Positions 50,619 through 60,228 of a DNA stretch of 64,000 nt are shown here, in pieces. How positions within the stretch are numbered: the stretch's first letter is position 1; the number at the start of each line of letters is the position of its first letter. A program made the translations under genes and the position numbers. This stretch comes from JANNPJ01 sp035474375 (GTDB lineage Bacteria > Actinomycetota > Actinomycetes > Actinomycetales > Kineosporiaceae), in assembly GCA_035474375.1 (NCBI GenBank), contig DATINJ010000034.1, forward strand, positions 1 to 64,000, in the 5' to 3' direction. The notes below the pieces were generated by a model. It searched no databases. It saw nothing but the letters and a program-made list of their open reading frames with translations, and had not been told where the DNA came from.

Positions 50619-51593
50619 CTAGGGAAGCCAAGCGCGGTAGGCGTTCGGTTTGTCGGTCAGCACGAGATCGGCCTCGGCCTGCTTGGCAGCGTTCCACTGC
50701 TCAACGGTGTTGGCCGTCCACACCACCACCGCGAGCTTCTTCGCGTGCAGACTGGAAATATTGCTGCGGGTGACGATATCCGTGCGCAGTGCAACGCCCC
50801 ACAGGCCCTGGTCACTCAGCTCATCGGGGGTCGGCAGGTTCTGGCCCGCGATCGGTCGCATCATCAGCAGGAAGCGCAGCGGCAGCTGGTCCTGTGCGGC
50901 CAGCGCCTTGATCTTGGCCAGCGCGTCCGGGTAGAACGAGGAACTGATGGTGCGCCCGGCCAGCTTGTACTTCGCGATCGTGGCCAGGTACTCACGGATC
51001 TGGGCGTCGCTGGGATGCTCCGGCTTCATCTCCACGACGATCTGGGCATCCGGAATCGCGGCGATCTTCTTCAGCGCCGCGTTCAGCGTGGGAATCGCGT
51101 AAGTGCGACCGTCTTTGGACGCCGAAGCCAGGGTCCGGCAGCGCGTCCGCAGCACGTCCCAGCTCGTCTTCGACACCGTGTACGGGCCGCCCTGACACAC
51201 CATCGGATGGTCCGGGCCGGCCTCGCTCGCTGCGGTCGTCCGCTCGTCGTGGACCAGGATCGCCACCCCGTCCGACGTCCAGTGCACGTCGGTTTCGACG
51301 GTTGCCCCGGACTCGGCGGCTGCCACGAGCGCGGGCAGCGTCTCCAGCGGGTAGCCGTCCTCCCAGCCGCCTTGATGGGCCAGGACGGCGATCGAACCGG
51401 CCAACCCGGCGGAGCTGACCGCCGGGGTGGCGGTGGCCGTGCTGGCCGAGGCCGGAGTACCGGCCTGATCGCCGTCATCGCCGAGCCCCGGGATCAGCAC
51501 GATCAGGGCGTACAGGGCGACTGCCACTAAAAGCACCGCCACACCGGCTAGTAACAACCGGCTTCGGCTCAGCAGTCGCCCTGGTGACTCCAC
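50619..51593 (-). CDS. Membrane-anchored glycerophosphodiester phosphodiesterase family protein
   Basis: A 324-residue protein with one N-terminal membrane segment (about 12-36) and a TIM-barrel GDPD domain. The family's HRG..ENT motif appears as AHQGGWEDGYPLETLPAL, with Q for R and a diverged ENT. ETDVHWTSDGVAILVHDE carries the metal-binding Glu/Asp and the second catalytic His. VVWTANTVEQWNAA and LTDKPNAYRAWL close the barrel. It probably hydrolyses glycerophosphodiesters or a related polymer outside the membrane. GTG 51593 follows AAGGAG at eight bases. Confidence 0.85.
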   Translation of the reverse strand: MESPGRLLSRSRLLLAGVAVLLVAVALYALIVLIPGLGDDGDQAGTPASASTATATPAVSSAGLAGSIAVLAHQGGWEDGYPLETLPALVAAAESGATVETDVHWTSDGVAILVHDERTTAASEAGPDHPMVCQGGPYTVSKTSWDVLRTRCRTLASASKDGRTYAIPTLNAALKKIAAIPDAQIVVEMKPEHPSDAQIREYLATIAKYKLAGRTISSSFYPDALAKIKALAAQDQLPLRFLLMMRPIAGQNLPTPDELSDQGLWGVALRTDIVTRSNISSLHAKKLAVVVWTANTVEQWNAAKQAEADLVLTDKPNAYRAWLP

Positions 51594-51619
51594 GATCCAT
51601 GCTCCTTCGGTTCAGCCCG

Positions 51620-54202
51620 TCACGCGTTGGTGACCAAGCCGAGTTCGGCCGGGGCCACCAGCCCATCATGACTTGGCAGGATCCGGACCGTATATCCAAA
51701 TGGACCGGTTCGCCGCAACTTGAGGGTGCCCTCGAAGACGTACCTGCCCTCCCCATGGCCGTCGGCAGCGCCGGCGGCCGCGACGAACTGCAGCGGCTGC
51801 ACCACCGAGTCGGTGATCGTGTCGGCCGGCGAGACCCGGCCGTGCACGACCTGCACCTGGACATCGGTCGGGGCCAGCCCGTCCAGCGAGACCACCGCGC
51901 GGACCTGCAGCTCGTCACCGACCTGCGGTGAGTCGCTGACTCCGGACGAGTCCACGTGCTCCACCCGGACGCCGGCCCAGTGCGAGCGGACCCGGGTCTT
52001 GAACTCCGCCAGCTCGTGGGCGACGTCCGGCGTGGTGATCCGGCCGGATCCGGCGGCCGGCACGTAGAGCTGCCGGACGTAGTCCGCGACCATCCGCGAG
52101 GCCAGCACCTTGGGCCCGAGCGAGGAGAAGGTGTGCCGCACCATCTCCAGCCAGCGCTGCGGCAGCCCGTCGTCGTCCCGGCCGTAGAACCGTGGCGCTA
52201 CCTCGTTCTCCAGCAGTTCGTAGAGGGCGGCCGCTTCCAGGTCGTCGCGATGATCAGGGTTCTCGACGCCGTCCGCGGTCGGGATCGCCCAGCCGTTCTC
52301 GCCGTCGTACCACTCGTCCCACCAGCCGTCCAGGATCGAGAGGTTCAGCCCGCCGTTCAGCGCCGACTTCATCCCGGACGTGCCGCAGGCCTCGAACGGG
52401 CGTAGCGGGTTGTTCAGCCAGACGTCACAACCGGGGTACAGGGTCTGCGCCATCGCGATGTCGTAGTTGGGCAGGAAGACGATCCGGGCCCGGACCGCCG
52501 GGTCGTCGGCGAACTGAACCATCTGCTGAATCAGTCGCTTGCCGGTCTCGTCGGCCGGGTGCGACTTACCCGCGATCACCAGCTGGATCGGCCGAGTCGG
52601 GTGCAGCAGCAGCGCCTTCAGCCGGTTCGGGTCACGCAGCATCAAGGTGAGTCGCTTGTACGTCGGGACTCGCCGGGCGAAGCCGATGGTCAGCACATCC
52701 GGATCCAGGATGTCGTCCACCCAGCCCAGCTCGGCCCGGCTGGCGCCACGCTTGATCCACGAGGCGCGAACCCGACGGCGGGCGTCGTCCACCAGATCCG
52801 AGCGCAGCTGCCGACGCACCGCCCACAGCTCGTCCGCCGGGACCTTGTCGATCTCCTCCCAGGCCTTGGCCTCCTGAGTGATCTGCGGCCCGATGTACTT
52901 CTCGGCCAGGTCGATCATCCGGTGGTCGACCCAGGTCGGCGCGTGCACCCCGTTGGTGATCGAGGTGATCGGGATCTCCGGGGCGTCGAATCCCGGCCAG
53001 AGCCCTTCGAACATCTCCCGGCTGACCTCGCCGTGCAGCTGGGAGACGCCGTTCGCGCGCGCTGCCAGCCGCAGCCCCATGATCGCCATGTTGAACACGG
53101 TGGGATCGCCGCCCGGGTAACTCTCCGCGCCGAGCGCCAGCACCCGCTCCACCGGCAGCCCGGCCAGCGCGCTGTCGCCACCGAAGTGGGACACGATCAA
53201 ATCCCGGCCGAATCGGTCGATTCCAGCCGGAACCGGGGTATGCGTGGTGAATACGGTGGCAGACCGGACGGTCTCCAGCGCCTCGTCGAAGCTCAACCCG
53301 GCGCCGATCAGCTCCCGGATCCGCTCCAGGCTGAGGAACCCGGCATGGCCTTCATTGGTGTGGTAGACCTCCGGCCGCGGACCGTTGGTCAGCCGCGCCC
53401 ACAGCCGAAGAGCACGGACGCCGCCGATCCCGAGCAGCATCTCCTGGTGCAGCCGGTGCTCCGACGTCCCGCCGTACAACCGGTCGGTGACCGCCCGGGC
53501 GACCTCGTCGTTGCCCTCGTAGGTGGAGTCCAGCATCAGCAGCGGCACCCGCCCGACCTGCGCCTTCCAGACGTGCGCGGTGAGCGATCGGCCGCCGGGC
53601 AGATCCACGGTGACGATGGCCGGGGTGCCGTCGGCTTCGCGCAGCAACGAGATCGGCAGCTCGTTCGGGTCCAGCACCGGGTAGTCCTCGTGCTGCCAGC
53701 CGTCGCGGGTCAGCGACTGCTTGAAGTAGCCGTACTGGTAGAGCAGCCCGACTCCAATGATCGGTACGCCGAGGTCACTGGCCGACTTGAGGTGGTCGCC
53801 GGCCAGGATCCCGAGACCGCCGGAGTACTGCGGCAGGACGGCGGTGATCCCGAACTCGGGCGAGAAGTAGGCGATCGCTTCCGGCGTCGGCGCCTCGGGA
53901 CTGGCCAGCGACTGGTACCAGCGCGGCTCGGTCAGGTAGGCGTGCAGATCCGCTGCGGCGGCCTCAACCCGGGCGACAAACTGCGCATCAGCGGCGAAAG
54001 CGTCCAGTTCTTCCGGCGAAAAGGCGCCGAGGAGCGCGATCGGGTCGCGCCGGGCGGCCTCCCAGCGTTCCGGGGAGAGCGACGCGAACAGCTCGAGCGT
54101 GGGTGGATGCCAGGACCAGCGAAGATTGCTCGCGAGCTCGGCGAGCGCAGCGATCGGCTGGGGCAACACGGTGCGGACCGTAAAACGGCGAATAGCTCTC
54201 AC
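51620..54202 (-). CDS. glgP: Alpha-glucan phosphorylase
   Basis: An 860-residue glycogen phosphorylase of the short actinobacterial type, releasing glucose-1-phosphate from alpha-1,4 glucan. Seen are YFSPEFGITAVLPQYSGGLGILAGDHLKSASDLG, HTNEGHAGF, FTTHTPVPAG and the PLP site EACGTSGMKSALNGGLN, whose Lys holds the cofactor. The start was set at GTG 54202 (RAIRRFTVRT), matching the length of mycobacterial GlgP; the open frame upstream lies in promoter DNA. It is divergent from glgE, as in M. tuberculosis Rv1328/Rv1327c. Confidence 0.94.
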   Translation of the reverse strand: MRAIRRFTVRTVLPQPIAALAELASNLRWSWHPPTLELFASLSPERWEAARRDPIALLGAFSPEELDAFAADAQFVARVEAAAADLHAYLTEPRWYQSLASPEAPTPEAIAYFSPEFGITAVLPQYSGGLGILAGDHLKSASDLGVPIIGVGLLYQYGYFKQSLTRDGWQHEDYPVLDPNELPISLLREADGTPAIVTVDLPGGRSLTAHVWKAQVGRVPLLMLDSTYEGNDEVARAVTDRLYGGTSEHRLHQEMLLGIGGVRALRLWARLTNGPRPEVYHTNEGHAGFLSLERIRELIGAGLSFDEALETVRSATVFTTHTPVPAGIDRFGRDLIVSHFGGDSALAGLPVERVLALGAESYPGGDPTVFNMAIMGLRLAARANGVSQLHGEVSREMFEGLWPGFDAPEIPITSITNGVHAPTWVDHRMIDLAEKYIGPQITQEAKAWEEIDKVPADELWAVRRQLRSDLVDDARRRVRASWIKRGASRAELGWVDDILDPDVLTIGFARRVPTYKRLTLMLRDPNRLKALLLHPTRPIQLVIAGKSHPADETGKRLIQQMVQFADDPAVRARIVFLPNYDIAMAQTLYPGCDVWLNNPLRPFEACGTSGMKSALNGGLNLSILDGWWDEWYDGENGWAIPTADGVENPDHRDDLEAAALYELLENEVAPRFYGRDDDGLPQRWLEMVRHTFSSLGPKVLASRMVADYVRQLYVPAAGSGRITTPDVAHELAEFKTRVRSHWAGVRVEHVDSSGVSDSPQVGDELQVRAVVSLDGLAPTDVQVQVVHGRVSPADTITDSVVQPLQFVAAAGAADGHGEGRYVFEGTLKLRRTGPFGYTVRILPSHDGLVAPAELGLVTNA

Positions 54203-54485
54203 GGTGCGCACCCTACGGCAGCGTGTCGGGCAACACACGCTGTCTTTGCCAAGGACTTGCGGAAGTCGCAAGAAGTTTCAGGCGGTGTCTGCCGATACGT
54301 TTGGTGCACAGCGGTTATCACCGCGAAACTACAGTCTGGTTCGATCAAGGCACCGCTCCGAGCAAACGGAGACGTTGCCCATGCCACCTCGTCGTCTCGC
54401 GCCTCCCGGAGATCCAGCCGGAGGGCGGCCGGTCGTCGGTGGGTGATCGGCCGACGAGGATCCGCTGGCAAGGCCTCACGCAGGC
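54203..54485. promoter_or_regulatory. Divergent glgP-glgE intergenic region
   Basis: These 283 bases must hold both promoters. Two hairpins sit on the glgP side: CAGCGTGT/ACACGCTG (54219-54226 with 54235-54242) and CTTGCG/CGCAAG (54256-54261 with 54267-54272). They may be operators or leader structures. No convincing -35/-10 pair was identified. Confidence 0.45.
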
Positions 54486-56855
54486 GTGAACATGGAACGT
54501 GAACATGCGGGAATCCCCCGCCCTGGACGAGGCTGGAGTATGGACGAGCGTCACGAGGTAACAGTGCCCCCCGAGCAGCGGCCCGCATTGCGCACCGAAA
54601 CGGCTGGGTACCCGCCGAGAAATCGGACTGCCACCGAGCCCGCAAGCGGCTTGGACAGCGGTTCCCAGCCGATCGAGGTCGGCCCGACCGGCGGTCCGGC
54701 ACCGACCGTCGAGGAATCCAAACCGGTGGACGCCGACGTCTCCGAAACCCACCAGACCCAGCAAGCCGAGCTGTCAAAGAGCAAACCGTTCGAGACCTCG
54801 CCGTACGGCGCCGAGGGCACTCCGCCCGCCGACTCGCTGTCTCGCGGCCGGCCCGGGGTGGGCCGGATCCCGGTTCTCGAGGTCACTCCACAGGTGGACG
54901 GCGGACGCTGGCCGACCAAGGCGATCCCCGGTGAAGAGGTGCCGATCAGCGCCGTGGTCTTCCGCGAGGGTCACGACGCGGTGGCCGCCACCGCCGTCCT
55001 GATCGACCCCGAAGGCAACCGGCATTCCGAGGTTCGGATGACCCCCGGTGCCCCCGGCCTGGACATCTATCACGCCACCCTGGTCCCGGACCGAGTCGGT
55101 GCGTGGACGTATCTGGTCGAAGGCTGGGGCGACCCGTACGGCACGTGGGAGCACGACGCCGCGATCAAGATCGAAGCCGGAGTCGACGTCGAACTGATGC
55201 TCGAGGAGGGCGCCCGGCTACTGGAGCGGGCGGTGGTGGAGACCAACCCGCGCAAGAAGCCGGCCCGAAACCTCACCTTCGCCGCCGCGGCACTACGCGA
55301 CTCCGACATGACCGTCGAGGAGCGACTTGCTGCCGGGATGTCGATCCAGGTGCGCGGCGCCCTGACCGAGCGCCCGTTGCGGGAACTGGTTTCGCCGTCC
55401 GAACCGATCCGGCTCGAGGTGCGCCGCGAGCGTGCGCTCGTCAGCTCCTGGTACGAGCTGTTCCCCCGGTCTGAAGGCGCCCACGTGGACGAGAACGGCC
55501 GTTGGGTGTCCGGCACCCTGCGGCAGGCCGAAGCACGGCTACCGGCGGTTGCCGGGATGGGCTTCGACATCGTTTACCTGCCGCCGATCCACCCGGTCGG
55601 GCGAGTCAACCGCAAGGGCCCGAACAACACCCTGACCCCGAAGGACGACGATCCCGGCTCCACCTGGGCGATCGGCTCCGACGAGGGCGGGCACGACGCG
55701 GTGCACCCCGACCTGGGCACGATCGAGGACCTCGATCATTTCGTCGCCGCAGCCGCAGAGCAGGGGCTGGAGGTCGCTCTCGACCTGGCCCTGCAGTGCG
55801 CACCGGACCACCCGTGGGCTCGCGAACACCCGGAGTGGTTCACCACCCGGGCCGACGGCACGATCGCGTACGCCGAGAACCCGCCGAAGAAGTACCAGGA
55901 CATCTATCCGCTGAACTTCGACAACGACCCGGCCGGGCTGGCCGCCGAGGTGCTGCGCGTCGTCCTGCACTGGATCGCTCACGGGATCACCGTGTTCCGG
56001 GTGGACAACCCGCACACCAAGCCGGTCTCGTTCTGGGAGTGGCTGATCTCCCGGGTGAACGCCCAGTACCCGGACATCATTTTCCTGGCCGAGGCCTTCA
56101 CCCGCCCGCAGATGATGCATACCCTTGCCAAGGTCGGTTTCCAGCAGTCCTACACCTATTTCACCTGGCGGACGACGAAGGAAGAGCTCACCGAGTACGT
56201 CACCGAGCTTTCGGGCTCAAGTGCGGCGTACATGACGCCGAACTTCTGGCCTAACACCCCGGACATCTTGCACGAGTTCCTTCAGTACGGGGGGCCGGCG
56301 GCGTTCAAGTTGCGCGCGGTCCTGGCAAGCACGCTCTCGCCGAGTTGGGGCATGTACTCCGGCTACGAGCTGTGCGAGCACACCGCCGTTCGCGGCGGCA
56401 GCGAGGAGTACAACGAGAGCGAGAAGTTCCAGTACCGGCCCCGGGACTGGAGCAGTTACGAACCAGGCGGCGTTAACGAGGAACTCTCGATCGCGCCGTA
56501 CATCACGCGGCTCAATGAGATCAGGCGCGAACATCGCGCTCTGCAACGCTTACGCAATACCGTGTTCCATCGCACCGACGACGAGCAGGTCATCTGCTAT
56601 TCCCGGCGCCTGGAGTCGGGGTCGGCAGCTAATGAGCCCGAGGACGTGCTCCTTATCGTGGTCAATCTCGATCCGCACGGCCCTCGGGAGACCTGGCTGC
56701 ACCTGAACATGCCCGAACTGGGCCTGGACTGGTTCGACGGGTTCGTTGTTGAAGATCTGCTGACTGGAACGACCTTCCAGTGGCAGGAACACAACTTCGT
56801 TCGTCTCGATCCCTTTTTCCATCCCGCCCACGTCCTCCACGTCAGGAGGCTTTGA
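54486..56855 (+). CDS. glgE: Alpha-1,4-glucan:maltose-1-phosphate maltosyltransferase GlgE
   Basis: A GH13_3 enzyme of up to 789 residues that extends alpha-glucan with maltose-1-phosphate. From GTG 54486 the nucleophile is D507 in FRVDNPHTKP and the acid/base is E536 in FLAEAFTRP. The body from about residue 125 (RIPVLEVTPQVDGGRWPTKA) matches the family. The first 120 residues are polar and Pro/Glu/Thr-rich, not usual for GlgE. The start is uncertain: GTG 54486, ATG 54492 and ATG 54540 are all in frame. The stop is one base from the TreS start, with the TreS ribosome binding site inside glgE. Confidence 0.94.
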   Translation: MNMEREHAGIPRPGRGWSMDERHEVTVPPEQRPALRTETAGYPPRNRTATEPASGLDSGSQPIEVGPTGGPAPTVEESKPVDADVSETHQTQQAELSKSKPFETSPYGAEGTPPADSLSRGRPGVGRIPVLEVTPQVDGGRWPTKAIPGEEVPISAVVFREGHDAVAATAVLIDPEGNRHSEVRMTPGAPGLDIYHATLVPDRVGAWTYLVEGWGDPYGTWEHDAAIKIEAGVDVELMLEEGARLLERAVVETNPRKKPARNLTFAAAALRDSDMTVEERLAAGMSIQVRGALTERPLRELVSPSEPIRLEVRRERALVSSWYELFPRSEGAHVDENGRWVSGTLRQAEARLPAVAGMGFDIVYLPPIHPVGRVNRKGPNNTLTPKDDDPGSTWAIGSDEGGHDAVHPDLGTIEDLDHFVAAAAEQGLEVALDLALQCAPDHPWAREHPEWFTTRADGTIAYAENPPKKYQDIYPLNFDNDPAGLAAEVLRVVLHWIAHGITVFRVDNPHTKPVSFWEWLISRVNAQYPDIIFLAEAFTRPQMMHTLAKVGFQQSYTYFTWRTTKEELTEYVTELSGSSAAYMTPNFWPNTPDILHEFLQYGGPAAFKLRAVLASTLSPSWGMYSGYELCEHTAVRGGSEEYNESEKFQYRPRDWSSYEPGGVNEELSIAPYITRLNEIRREHRALQRLRNTVFHRTDDEQVICYSRRLESGSAANEPEDVLLIVVNLDPHGPRETWLHLNMPELGLDWFDGFVVEDLLTGTTFQWQEHNFVRLDPFFHPAHVLHVRRL

Positions 56856-56856
56856 G

Positions 56857-58584
56857 TTGCCCAGGTCAAATGTAGGGATGACTTCTCATCCCGGGCTGCA
56901 GCACGACCCGCAGTGGTACCGCAAGGCGGTCTTCTACGAGGTGCTGGTACGGGCGTTCGCAGATTCGAACGGGTCGGGGTCGGGAGACTTCACCGGGCTG
57001 ATCGGCAAGCTCGATTACATCCAGTCGCTCGGCGTGGATTGCCTGTGGCTGCCGCCGTTCTACGCCTCGCCACTGCGCGACGGTGGCTACGACATCAGCG
57101 ATTACTGCGCGGTGCTCCCGGAATTCGGCACGCTGCCGGACTTCCAGGAATTCGTCGCCCAGGCGCATGCTCGCGGGCTGCGGGTGATCACCGACCTGGT
57201 GATCAACCACACCAGCGACGCGCACCCGTGGTTCCAGGCCAGCCGCAGCGACCCGGAGGGGCCGTACGGCGATTTCTACGTCTGGAGCGACGACGATGAG
57301 CAGTACCGGGACGCCCGGATCATCTTCGTCGACACCGAGACCAGCAACTGGACCTTCGACCCGGTCCGCCGCCAGTTCTTCTGGCACCGGTTCTTCGGTC
57401 ACCAGCCGGACCTGAACTTCGAGAACCCGGCGGTGCAGGAGGCGATCCTCGACGTCGTCCGGTTCTGGATGGACATGGGGATCGACGGATTCCGCCTGGA
57501 CGCCGTGCCGTACCTCTTCGAAGAGGAGGGCACCAACTGCGAGAACCTGCCGCAGACCCATGCCTTCCTGCGCCGGCTGCGGGCCACGATGGACCAGGAG
57601 TACCCCGGCTGCGTGCTGCTCGCCGAGGCCAACCAGTGGCCCAAGGACGTGGTCGCCTACTTCGGCACCGAGGAGGAGCCGGAGTGCCACATGTGCTTCC
57701 ACTTCCCGGTGATGCCGCGGCTGTACTACTCGCTGCGCGAGGAGCGGGCCAAGCCGATCATCGACATCCTGGCCGAGACCCCGGAGATCCCCTCGCACGG
57801 CCAGTGGGGCACGTTCCTGCGTAACCACGACGAGTTGACCCTCGAAATGGTGACCACCGAGGAACGCGCGGCGATGTACGGCTGGTACGCCCCGGACCCG
57901 CGGATGCGGGCCAACATCGGCATCCGCCGCCGGTTGTCCACCTTGCTCGACGGCCCCCGGGCCGAGATCGAGCTGGCGAACGTGCTGCTGCTGTCGCTGC
58001 CGGGCAGCCCGACGCTGTACTACGGCGACGAGATCGGGATGGGTGACAACATCTGGCTGCCGGACCGCGACGCGGTCCGGACCCCGATGCAGTGGACGCC
58101 GGACCGCAACGCCGGGTTCTCCACCGCCGATCCCGGCAAGCTCTACCTGCCGGCCGTGCAGTCGCTGCAGTACCACTACGCCGCGGTCAACGTGGAGTCC
58201 CAGCTCGCGACGTCCAGTTCGCTGCTGAACTGGGTGCGCTCGATGCTGCAGACCCGGCGGGAGCACCCAGCCTTCGGAATGGGCGCCTACCTGCCGGTAG
58301 AGGCGGACAACCCGGCCGTGCTGGCATTTATGCGAGTGCTCGAGCCCGATCCAGACAACGGTGTCCGAGGCGAAGTTATCCTCTGCGTCAACAACCTGTC
58401 ACGGACCGCACAGGGTACTCGCCTGCGGCTGCCTGAGTGGGCGGGATGTGAAATCACGGATATCTTCGGCGGAAGCGGTTTTGACGCCGTCCCGGCCGAT
58501 GGTCAGTTGTCGCTGACGATGGGCTCCCGGGACTTCTATTGGTTGACCGTATCGGGCGGCCCCACCGGAGGACCCAAACCATGA
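56857..58584 (+). CDS. treS: Trehalose synthase / maltose glucosylmutase
   Basis: A 575-residue GH13_16 enzyme interconverting trehalose and maltose; it feeds maltose to the maltokinase next door. Catalytic residues are D215 in GFRLDAVPY, E257 in LLAEANQWP and D325 in RNHDELTLE. YGDEIGMGDNIWLPDRDAVRTPMQW is a TreS hallmark. TTG 56857 was chosen because AGGAGG lies six bases upstream; the ATG at 56878 has no such site. The stop overlaps the maltokinase ATG (ATGA). Confidence 0.96.
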   Translation: MPRSNVGMTSHPGLQHDPQWYRKAVFYEVLVRAFADSNGSGSGDFTGLIGKLDYIQSLGVDCLWLPPFYASPLRDGGYDISDYCAVLPEFGTLPDFQEFVAQAHARGLRVITDLVINHTSDAHPWFQASRSDPEGPYGDFYVWSDDDEQYRDARIIFVDTETSNWTFDPVRRQFFWHRFFGHQPDLNFENPAVQEAILDVVRFWMDMGIDGFRLDAVPYLFEEEGTNCENLPQTHAFLRRLRATMDQEYPGCVLLAEANQWPKDVVAYFGTEEEPECHMCFHFPVMPRLYYSLREERAKPIIDILAETPEIPSHGQWGTFLRNHDELTLEMVTTEERAAMYGWYAPDPRMRANIGIRRRLSTLLDGPRAEIELANVLLLSLPGSPTLYYGDEIGMGDNIWLPDRDAVRTPMQWTPDRNAGFSTADPGKLYLPAVQSLQYHYAAVNVESQLATSSSLLNWVRSMLQTRREHPAFGMGAYLPVEADNPAVLAFMRVLEPDPDNGVRGEVILCVNNLSRTAQGTRLRLPEWAGCEITDIFGGSGFDAVPADGQLSLTMGSRDFYWLTVSGGPTGGPKP

Positions 58585-60143
58585 CTGAGCCAGTGACCGG
58601 CGCCCACGATGTCGCCGGCCTGCTGGCCAGCTGGTTACCACGCCAGCGGTGGTTTGCGGCCGGCCCGGGTGGGGTCACCCTCGCCCCGGCCGGCCGGATC
58701 ATCCTGAGCGCACCGACCGTCACTCCGTTCGCCGTCCCTGACGACAGCGGGCTGCCGGTCGAACCGCCGGTCGGGATCGCGGTGCACATCGTCAGCGCGC
58801 TGCCGGCCGGGTCGGTTCCGGAATCTGACGGCTCCGCCTCGAACCGGGCCACCCCGGTCACCAGCAGCAGTTCGGCCACCTACCAGGTGCCCCTGACCTA
58901 CCGCACCGAGCCGGTGCCGGAACTGGCGCATGCCCTGGTCGGAGAGCTGCGCACGGCGGACGGTCCGCGGTGGGTGTACGACGCACCGCACGATCCGGTG
59001 TTCGTCGCCGAGTGGATGCGGCTGGTAGCCGCTCCGGACGAGGCGATGTCCTTTCCGGGGACGCCGCGCAGCCGGGTCCGGGGGGTTCGGCGAGCCGGCG
59101 AGGCCCCATTGGATCTGATGGACCCGACTGGGTCTAACAGGGCCGCCCATGTGCTCTCCGGCGAGCAGTCCAACACGTCGATCATCGTCGGGGACGACGA
59201 GGCCGGCGAACCCGTGATGATCAAGATTTTCCGAGTGCTGCAGCCGGGCCGCAACCCGGACGTCGTCGTGCCCGGCGCCCTGTCCACGGCCGGCAACGCC
59301 CGCGTCCCGCGATTGATCGGCTGGATCGAGGGCGAGTGGGTGCAGCCGGACGGGCAGCCCGCCTGGGGTCACCTGTCCGCCTTCGCCGAGTTCATCGCCG
59401 GCAGTCAGGACGGCTGGCGGATCGCCTGCGCGGCGATCGAGGGCGGCGAGACCTTCGCGGCGATGTCCGAGGAACTGGGCACCACCACGGCTGCCGTGCA
59501 CTCGGCGCTCGCCCGCACCCTGCCGACCCGTCCGACCACGCCGGCCGCGCTCGCCGCCCTCGCCGACCATCTGGAGTCCCGGCTCGGCTGGGCGGTCGAC
59601 ACCGTCCCCGCGCTGGCCGAGTACGCTCCGGCCGCGACCGAGGTGATCGCCGCCGTCCGCGCCCTGCAGACCGCTCCCGATCAGCAGATAGTGCATGGCG
59701 ACTACCACCTTGGCCAGGCACTCTACAAAGCGGACCGGGGCTGGGTAGTCCTGGATTTCGAGGGTGAACCACTCCGGCCACTGGCCGAGCGGGGCGAGCC
59801 CGACCTGGCCCTGCGCGACGTCGCCGGGATGCTCCGCTCGTTCGACTACGCGGCCCGGCACTCCGTACTCGGGCTGGCCGACGACGACCCGCGGGCGCTG
59901 GCCGCCTCCGCCTGGGCAAGCGAGTGCCGGGAGGCGTTCCTGTCCGGGTACGCCGCCGAGTCCGGCCGTGATCCGCGTCAGGACGACGTCCTGCTCCGGG
60001 CTCTGGAACTGGACAAAGCGCTGTACGAGACGGTCTACGAGACCCGCCATCGACCGGGCTGGGTCGAGGTGCCGCTGCGGGCTGTCGGACGGTTGCTCGC
60101 CGCTCGGATCGCCACCGTGCGCACCTCTACCGCAGTCCGCTGA
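58581..60143 (+). CDS. mak: Maltokinase
   Basis: A 520-residue kinase that phosphorylates maltose to maltose-1-phosphate, the GlgE donor. The brace motif VHGDYHLGQ has H372 and catalytic D374, and D392 in LDFEGEP binds metal. SGEQSNTSIIVGDD is the phosphate-loop equivalent. It is somewhat longer than the usual 430-460 residues; the extra is in the N-terminal lobe. ATG 58581 overlaps the treS stop and follows GGAGG. glgE-treS-mak is the complete trehalose-to-glucan route; the glgB often found next is absent here. Confidence 0.95.
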   Translation: MTEPVTGAHDVAGLLASWLPRQRWFAAGPGGVTLAPAGRIILSAPTVTPFAVPDDSGLPVEPPVGIAVHIVSALPAGSVPESDGSASNRATPVTSSSSATYQVPLTYRTEPVPELAHALVGELRTADGPRWVYDAPHDPVFVAEWMRLVAAPDEAMSFPGTPRSRVRGVRRAGEAPLDLMDPTGSNRAAHVLSGEQSNTSIIVGDDEAGEPVMIKIFRVLQPGRNPDVVVPGALSTAGNARVPRLIGWIEGEWVQPDGQPAWGHLSAFAEFIAGSQDGWRIACAAIEGGETFAAMSEELGTTTAAVHSALARTLPTRPTTPAALAALADHLESRLGWAVDTVPALAEYAPAATEVIAAVRALQTAPDQQIVHGDYHLGQALYKADRGWVVLDFEGEPLRPLAERGEPDLALRDVAGMLRSFDYAARHSVLGLADDDPRALAASAWASECREAFLSGYAAESGRDPRQDDVLLRALELDKALYETVYETRHRPGWVEVPLRAVGRLLAARIATVRTSTAVR

Positions 60144-60228
60144 CAATCAGTCACAGGACACGCGGGTAGGGTGGTCGGCCGACGGGCCCGCGATGGCAGA
60201 CGGCAACTCACGGACGGGAACACCGATA

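Noticed and set aside
60144..60228. A glgB or other glucan gene expected after the maltokinase
   Set aside because: Only 85 bases separate mak from the FKBP gene, and no GH13 branching-enzyme motif occurs downstream.
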